This document shows, piece by piece, positions 55,239-60,303 of a DNA stretch of 60,303 nucleotides. Below the pieces are notes generated by a model. That model saw only the letters and a list, made by a program, of their open reading frames with translations. It had not been told where the DNA came from and ran no database searches. This stretch comes from Bifidobacterium sp. (lineage in GTDB: Bacteria > Actinomycetota > Actinomycetes > Actinomycetales > Bifidobacteriaceae): positions 1 through 60,303 of the forward strand of contig NZ_JALCCV010000009.1 of the NCBI RefSeq assembly GCF_022640935.1. The letters run 5' to 3'. Positions within the stretch are counted from its first letter, which is position 1, and every line of letters starts with the position of its first letter. The position numbers and the translations under genes were made by a program.

Positions 55239-56012
55239 GTGGCTCTTATCGTGCAGAAGTACGGCGGCTCATCGGTTGCTGACACGGATTCGATCAAGCG
55301 CGTCGCCAAGCGCATCGTCGAGACGAAGCGGGCGGGCAATGACGTGGCTGTCGTGGTCTCTGCCATGGGCGACACCACGGACGACCTCATCGACCAGGCG
55401 CTGAGCATTGATTCGAATCCGCCGGCGCGCGAGATGGACATGCTCATGACCGCGGGCGAACGCATCTCGATGAGTCTGCTGGCGATGGCCATCCACGCCG
55501 AAGGCGCGAAGGCGCGTTCCTTCACCGGTTCGCAGGCAGGCTTCATGACCGACGCGCAGTTCGGCACCGCGCACATCAAGGCTGTGCGGCCGGCGCGTGT
55601 GCGTCAGGCGATGGAAGAGGGCTGCGTGGCCATTGCTGCGGGATTCCAAGGAGTGAGCGAAATCGGTGACGCGACGACGCTGGGCCGGGGCGGCTCCGAC
55701 ACGTCGGCGGTGGCGCTCGCGGTGGCGCTCGGCGCCGACGTGTGCGAAATCTACACTGACGTCGATGGCATTTTCACGGCTGATCCGCGCATCGTTCCGA
55801 CGGCCCGCCGCATCCCTGCGATCGACTACGACTCCATTCTGGAAATGGCTTCGTGCGGCTCAAAGGTGCTGGCGCTGCGTTGCGTCGAATACGCGCAGCG
55901 CTTCGGCATGCCGCTGCATGTGCGCAGCTCTTTTTCACACCGCATGGGAACCTTGATCGTGCCTGACGGCGTCGACCCCCGCACGCTGCCGAACCTCAGC
56001 CAAGCGGCATGA
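55239..56012 (+). CDS. lysC: Aspartokinase, catalytic polypeptide only
   Basis: 257 aa. Phosphorylates aspartate in the first step to lysine, threonine, methionine and diaminopimelate. [17 protein letters not shown], the aspartate site [14 protein letters not shown] and [12 protein letters not shown] are intact. The protein stops where single-chain aspartokinases (about 410-450 aa) enter their ACT domains; those are encoded by the next gene. GTG start with AAGGA upstream; TACAAT (55195-55200) is a likely -10. Confidence 0.95.
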   Translation: MALIVQKYGGSSVADTDSIKRVAKRIVETKRAGNDVAVVVSAMGDTTDDLIDQALSIDSNPPAREMDMLMTAGERISMSLLAMAIHAEGAKARSFTGSQAGFMTDAQFGTAHIKAVRPARVRQAMEEGCVAIAAGFQGVSEIGDATTLGRGGSDTSAVALAVALGADVCEIYTDVDGIFTADPRIVPTARRIPAIDYDSILEMASCGSKVLALRCVEYAQRFGMPLHVRSSFSHRMGTLIVPDGVDPRTLPNLSQAA

Positions 56013-56179
56013 GGGACAGCCGAGGACGCGGTTCGAATGGATGTTCATTTTTCCGGAAACGCGTGCGGCAGCCCAGCACGAACTGCCGCACGATGGAACC
56101 GCACCCAGTGCGATTCCATCCGGCGCAACCTGCCCAATGACTCACTCAATACAACAACGAATCGAAAGGCCAGAAACCT

Positions 56180-56746
56180 ATGACCGATAACGCGAATGTC
56201 TCAATGGGCGATCTTTTCCCGGACCTCGGCCCCGAGGCGCCGGTGATATCCGGCGTGGCGCACGACCGCAGCGAATCCCTGGTGACCGTGCGCGGCATGC
56301 CCGACCAGCCTGGCATGGCGGCGCGGGTCTTCACTTCGCTCGCCCAGGCCGGCGTGAACATCGATATGATTGTGCAGGCCGGCGCCTCGACCGGCACGGC
56401 GGACATCTCCTTCACTGTGCCCAGTTCGACGGCCAGGCATGTGCAGGACGTGCTCGAAGACAAGCATGAGGACCTCGGCTACCAATCCTTCGATGTGAAC
56501 TCCAACGTCGGCAAAGTGGCGGTCGTAGGCGTGGGCATGAAAACGCACTCCGGGCTGGCGGCGAAATTCTTCAACGCGCTCAGCGCGCATGACATCAATG
56601 TGATGATGATCTCGACATCCGAGATCCGCATCGCCGCGCTCGTGCCGCTCGAGGACCTGGACGAGGCTGTCAAGGCGCTGCACACGGCCTACGGCTTGGA
56701 CGCCGACAAGGTTGAAGCCGTGGTCTACGGCGGCACCGGCCGCTGA
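56180..56746 (+). CDS. Aspartokinase regulatory ACT-domain polypeptide
   Basis: 188 aa. Two ACT domains: the first begins VTVRGMPDQPGMAARVF and the second VAVVGVGMKTHSGLAAKFF, with the effector-site segment MISTSEIRIA. It corresponds to the beta subunit that corynebacteria make from an internal start inside lysC; here it is a separate gene with its own AAAGG ribosome site, 167 bp after the catalytic gene. It should bind lysine and/or threonine and inhibit the catalytic partner. The first 25 residues are specific to this separate form. Confidence 0.93.
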   Translation: MTDNANVSMGDLFPDLGPEAPVISGVAHDRSESLVTVRGMPDQPGMAARVFTSLAQAGVNIDMIVQAGASTGTADISFTVPSSTARHVQDVLEDKHEDLGYQSFDVNSNVGKVAVVGVGMKTHSGLAAKFFNALSAHDINVMMISTSEIRIAALVPLEDLDEAVKALHTAYGLDADKVEAVVYGGTGR

Positions 56747-56961
56747 GGCGACTCGTGCATTTCCGTCGTCGCGGCCTCCATGCTGGTGAATGGGTCCATT
56801 GCCGGGCGCGACCATAGGCATGAGGTCGTTTCGTCGGTTTTGTCGCTGCGATGTGGACACTATAAGGCATAGGCATATGCCGGGCATGCGCGCGTTGGCG
56901 GCGATAACTCCCAAACGCGCATGCATGGCAGGCGAATCCGGCGTGAAGGAGTCGATCAGAT

Positions 56962-58032
56962 ATGGTGCAGATGCACGAACGCGGCGTGAATGTAGCGGTG
57001 CTGGGCGCGACCGGCCAGGTGGGCATGGTCATGCGCCGCGTGCTCGACGAGCGTGACTTCCCGGTGCGCGACCTGCGTTTCCTGGCGTCGGCGCGCTCCG
57101 CCGGCACCCGGCTCACATGGCGCGGCGTCGATATCCCCGTCGAGGACGTCGAGCAGGCCGATCTGTCGGGCATCGATATCGCCATATTCTCCGCGGGCGG
57201 GGGCACGTCGAAAGTCTGGGCGCCGCGTTTCGCAGCGGCCGGCGCGTATGTGGTCGACAACTCCTCGCAATGGCGCATGCACGACGACGTGCCGCTGGTC
57301 GTGGCCGAGGCCAATCCCGATGATCTGGACGACATTCCGACCCGTATCGTGGCCAATCCCAATTGCACGACGATGGCCTGCATCCCGGTCCTGAAGGCGC
57401 TGGATGCCCAGTTCGGCCTGAAGCGGCTGATCGTGAGCTCGTACCAAGCGGTTTCCGGCGCCGGCCGCGCAGGAGTCGAGCAGCTGATGAACGAGGCTGC
57501 GGCCGCCGTCGAGCAGGGGGCGGACAAGCTCGTGTTCGACGGTTCGGCGATCGACTTCCCCGAGCCGACCAAGGTCGTGCGCACGATCGCGTTCAATGCG
57601 GTGCCCTTCATCGGCGCTATCGTCGATGATGGCTCCGAGGAGACCGATGAGGAGCAGAAGCTGCGCAATGAAAGCCGCAAGATTCTGCACCTGCCGAACC
57701 TCGCCGCATCCTGTACCTGCGTGCGTGTCGGCGTGTTCACCGCGCACGGCATGAGCGTCAATGCCGAATTCGAGCATGACGTAACCCCCGATATGGCCCG
57801 TGAGGTGCTCGCGACCGCTCCCGCCGTCGAGCTGAACGATATTCCTACCCCGCAGCTGGCCGCAGGCAAGGATCCGAGCTATGTGGGCCGTATTCGCCAG
57901 GATCAGGCGGTGGATGGCAAGAAAGGTCTCGCGTTCTTCATTGCCAACGACAACCTGCGCAAGGGCGCGGCCCTGAACGCCGTCGAATTGGCCGAAATCA
58001 TCGCCTGCAAGCACTTCGCCGAGCAGCTGTAG
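56962..58032 (+). CDS. asd: Aspartate-semialdehyde dehydrogenase
   Basis: 356 aa. Reduces aspartyl phosphate to aspartate semialdehyde with NADPH. The Rossmann start VAVLGATGQVGMVMRRVL, the catalytic cysteine in ANPNCTTMACIP and SSYQAVSGAGRAG are typical. AAGGAG lies 10 nt before the ATG; a second ATG three codons later is also possible. It completes the lysC-ACT-asd pathway cluster. Confidence 0.96.
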   Translation: MVQMHERGVNVAVLGATGQVGMVMRRVLDERDFPVRDLRFLASARSAGTRLTWRGVDIPVEDVEQADLSGIDIAIFSAGGGTSKVWAPRFAAAGAYVVDNSSQWRMHDDVPLVVAEANPDDLDDIPTRIVANPNCTTMACIPVLKALDAQFGLKRLIVSSYQAVSGAGRAGVEQLMNEAAAAVEQGADKLVFDGSAIDFPEPTKVVRTIAFNAVPFIGAIVDDGSEETDEEQKLRNESRKILHLPNLAASCTCVRVGVFTAHGMSVNAEFEHDVTPDMAREVLATAPAVELNDIPTPQLAAGKDPSYVGRIRQDQAVDGKKGLAFFIANDNLRKGAALNAVELAEIIACKHFAEQL

Positions 58033-58272
58033 GGCTTGGCGGCCATTGGACTGCCGCGGCCGCAGAATTATGACGGCTGGGTCGTACGCCTGCAGTCTCG
58101 ATGCCCGCTGGGTTCGGCCTGTCGCGAGCATTTCCGGCGAATTGATGGCTCGGCCGACCCGGCACGTCATGTGGTTCGGCGTGCCACGGCTCCCGCACTG
58201 TCGCCTTCATCTGGAAGCCGTGACGCACTGACAGCGCGTGTCACCGGTCCGCGGCAGTGGGATACTGGAGCT

Positions 58273-58893
58273 ATGTCGAAGGCAGCGCAGGAAGCGCAAA
58301 AACAGCTGGATCGCATCGTGGCATTGGGATACCCCGATGTGGCCGATATGAGCGACGATGCCTTCCGGGCGTTGGCCTGTCCGCTCATCATGGCTTTGGA
58401 AGGCAGTGACTTGGGCACGAATATCCTGCTGGTGCCTACGCACGAGCTGGTGTCGCCGGAATCGCTGATCGCGCGTACAAGCATCAACCGCATGGCCGGG
58501 TTCACGACGATGCCGCCACGCGATATTGCCAGCTTCCAGCCGCAGGACGGCTTCGAGCCGCCCGAGGGCCCGTTCTATCTCGTCGTGGATCCGCATACCG
58601 GCACGTCCTACGTCAATCGCGAGCCGGACGTGGCGCGCAAGCTTATCGATTCGGACGAACGCCTGCCGCTGACGCTGGAGGAGGGTCTTGCCATCGCCAC
58701 GCAGCATCCTGATTGGCTGGTGAAGAAGAACGGCTTCAATCTGCTCGGCTCGCGCAGCACCGATGGGCGTGTGCCCAGCATCTGGATGAGTCAGAACTCG
58801 CCTAGGCTTGGGTCCGTTTGGCCCAATTCGCGCCACACTTGGCTCGGCAACGCCTACTGCGGCGCCCGCCGCGGCGTGTCGTTATTACGCTGA
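58273..58893 (+). CDS. Conserved hypothetical protein (DUF5701-like)
   Basis: 206 aa soluble protein of the actinobacterial type annotated DUF5701, by my recollection of the pattern: LLVPTHELVSPESLIARTSI, GPFYLVVDPHTGTSYVN, LTLEEGLAIATQHPDWL and a C-terminal GSRSTDGRVPSIWMS then WLGNAYCGARRG. No catalytic motif is recognised. GATACT lies 6 nt before the ATG, consistent with a leaderless start. Confidence 0.75.
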   Translation: MSKAAQEAQKQLDRIVALGYPDVADMSDDAFRALACPLIMALEGSDLGTNILLVPTHELVSPESLIARTSINRMAGFTTMPPRDIASFQPQDGFEPPEGPFYLVVDPHTGTSYVNREPDVARKLIDSDERLPLTLEEGLAIATQHPDWLVKKNGFNLLGSRSTDGRVPSIWMSQNSPRLGSVWPNSRHTWLGNAYCGARRGVSLLR

Positions 58894-59128
58894 GCCGTTA
58901 GGCGGATAGGCCAGTGGGTTTTCCGCAGGTTGAGCTGGGCAACCCCAAGTTTGCGACGCAACTCGCCGAGCGGCCGCAAAGCTGCGCGGCGAGTCAGACG
59001 AACCAACGCATCACATACCGGAGAACCCTCCAAGAGCGAGTAAAAGCCACGCCCCGGGTTCCTGTAATACCATCACGCAAACTGGCCTGTTGGCGTGGCA
59101 CAAGTACGAAAAACGGGCGAAGGTCATC

Positions 59129-60303
59129 CTATCCACCGCGTCTTCTGTCTGCAATCGCCTTCATGTATACGGCTTCGACCTGATTGGCCACGGTTTTCAC
59201 ATCGTACCGTCCCAGCAGTGCGGATTGCCGGGCATGGATAGCCTCGGCCCATGGCTCGTCAGCGAGTGCCCGGGTTATCCGGCGCGCCAGTGCGGCGTCT
59301 CGACCGGTGTCAGGACCCATGTGATCCGCGTTGCCTGAACGATTCGCACGATTCGCGCGACCTACCGGGAACAGCGCGTCATCGTCGTCCAGCAAGGTCG
59401 AACGGTAGCCGGGATTGTCGCCGGCGAGCACGACGCGCGAACCTGCGGCAATGGCCTCCAGCAGCACGATGCCGAAGGATTCGCCCCCGGTCGAAGGGAA
59501 CACGGCCACGTCCGCGCTGGCCAGCAGCGCAGGCTTGTCCGCTTCGGTAATGAATCCGGTGAATTCCACCGGCGTGCGCAATGTTGCCGCCTGGGCTTGG
59601 CACCGGGCCAGCAGCGGTCCTTTGCCTGCCAGAGTCACATGCATGCCAGCGGGGAAGGCATCATGCTGTTCGCCCCAGCGCAGTGCGTCAAGCAGAATCC
59701 CCGCCCCTTTGCGGGCGACGAAGCGCCCGACGAACACCACATGTGGGCCATTGCCATGAAACTGCGCGATGCGTTCCGCGCCGGCCGCCTCGCGCGAGCG
59801 GACAAGCCTATCCACGTCGACGGGGTTGGCGATGACGGTGCTCGAAACGTGCGCGGTGCCGCGTGCATACACGGCAGCGACCGGGGAGACCGCCACTACC
59901 TCGTCGACACGCCGATGCGAGCGGCGATTGATTGCGCCCAGCAGTTTGCCGCCACTGTAAGCCAGCCGGCCTGTGGGGGCGATATGATACGTGGCCACGA
60001 CGCCAACGGATGGCGCAGCCGCTGCGAGCACTTTCCCGGAAAGCAGCGGGCTGTAAGGGGCTTGCACGTCGAGAACGTCATAGTTCCCGTCGCGCAGCAC
60101 GCGGCGGATATCGGCGCGGTTGGCGGATATCGGGATACGCATGCGGTTGCCGTTGAAGGAGACCATCATGTTCCGGGCCAGCGAATGAGCGCCAGGGACG
60201 GGGGAGTGCTCGGTCTGCCCGACCAGATATTCCACATGATGGCCGCGCCGCGCCACTTCGCGCCCCAACGTAATGATGTGCTGTTGAACCCCGTCGAAGA
60301 CAT
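59129..60303 (-). CDS. Glycosyltransferase family 4, PimA/PimB-like (5' end outside window)
   Basis: At least 391 codons, the start lying beyond the window. At the edge the frame reads VFDGVQQHIITLGREVARRG, the glycine-rich donor loop of GT4 enzymes. Further on are VVATYHIAP, the donor site VFVGRFVARKGAGILLDAL and FPSTGGESFGIVLLEAIAAG, with the E-x7-E signature. Closest in style to actinobacterial phosphatidylinositol mannosyltransferases, which use GDP-mannose at the cytoplasmic membrane. The C-terminus contains a low-complexity RANRANRSG insertion. Substrate inferred. Confidence 0.85.
   Translation of the reverse strand, partial: VFDGVQQHIITLGREVARRGHHVEYLVGQTEHSPVPGAHSLARNMMVSFNGNRMRIPISANRADIRRVLRDGNYDVLDVQAPYSPLLSGKVLAAAAPSVGVVATYHIAPTGRLAYSGGKLLGAINRRSHRRVDEVVAVSPVAAVYARGTAHVSSTVIANPVDVDRLVRSREAAGAERIAQFHGNGPHVVFVGRFVARKGAGILLDALRWGEQHDAFPAGMHVTLAGKGPLLARCQAQAATLRTPVEFTGFITEADKPALLASADVAVFPSTGGESFGIVLLEAIAAGSRVVLAGDNPGYRSTLLDDDDALFPVGRANRANRSGNADHMGPDTGRDAALARRITRALADEPWAEAIHARQSALLGRYDVKTVANQVEAVYMKAIADRRRGG

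Overview
The window looks like chromosome of a bifidobacterium (Bifidobacteriaceae, Actinobacteria). Most of it is GC-rich, and the gene neighbourhoods fit that group: ftsY-amtB-glnB-glnD, dnaB followed by a MurT-like gene, ppk beside a Nudix/histidine-phosphatase fusion, a compact tad pilus locus, and dnaX-recR-lysC-asd. Many genes lack a Shine-Dalgarno sequence and instead carry a TAnnnT-like hexamer 6-7 nt before the start codon, the pattern of leaderless actinobacterial transcripts.

Region 1 (1-8.2 kb) is an accessory island, clearly more AT-rich than the rest from about 2.7 kb. It holds the 3' part of a KAP-type P-loop NTPase gene split by an intact IS256-family element. The insertion has an 8-bp target duplication, so the original frame can be rebuilt. 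Next come a divergent pair (a GHKL/HSP90-like ATPase fused to an HExxH zinc peptidase on the minus strand; a 151-aa protein on the plus strand) and an 834-aa protein ending in a HEPN-like RNx3H module. The combination of ATP sensor, protease, probable RNase and KAP ATPase resembles an anti-phage island. It matches no named system I know and is the best candidate here for something undescribed.

Region 2 (8.4-13 kb, minus strand) is a tightly coupled exopolysaccharide operon: degenerate-GGDEF membrane protein, 52-aa membrane protein, processive family 2 glycosyltransferase, GH8 glycanase and UDP-GlcNAc 2-epimerase. It resembles the c-di-GMP-controlled Pss polysaccharide operon of Listeria, with the epimerase pointing to ManNAc.

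Region 3 (14-20 kb) carries ftsY and the nitrogen genes amtB-glnB-glnD; the GlnD lacks the C-terminal ACT domains. 20-21.6 kb is decayed sequence with one long perfect inverted repeat. Region 4 (21.6-27.9 kb) is an alpha-galactoside locus: ABC transporter, GH36 alpha-galactosidase and a divergent LacI regulator, with a clear operator over the promoter. A deleted IS256 relative follows.

Region 5 (28.2-44.5 kb) is housekeeping: MATE exporter, a DnaA-box palindrome before dnaB, an inactive-looking MurT homologue, aquaporin, UbiB-like kinase, glycerophosphodiesterase, nitroreductase, upp, a MutT1-like fusion and ppk. Region 6 (44.9-50.2 kb) begins with a possible small RNA and contains tad pilus genes. 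Region 7 (50.3-60.3 kb) has a lipid kinase, dnaX, recR, an aspartokinase split into catalytic and ACT genes, asd, and a mannosyltransferase running off the edge.
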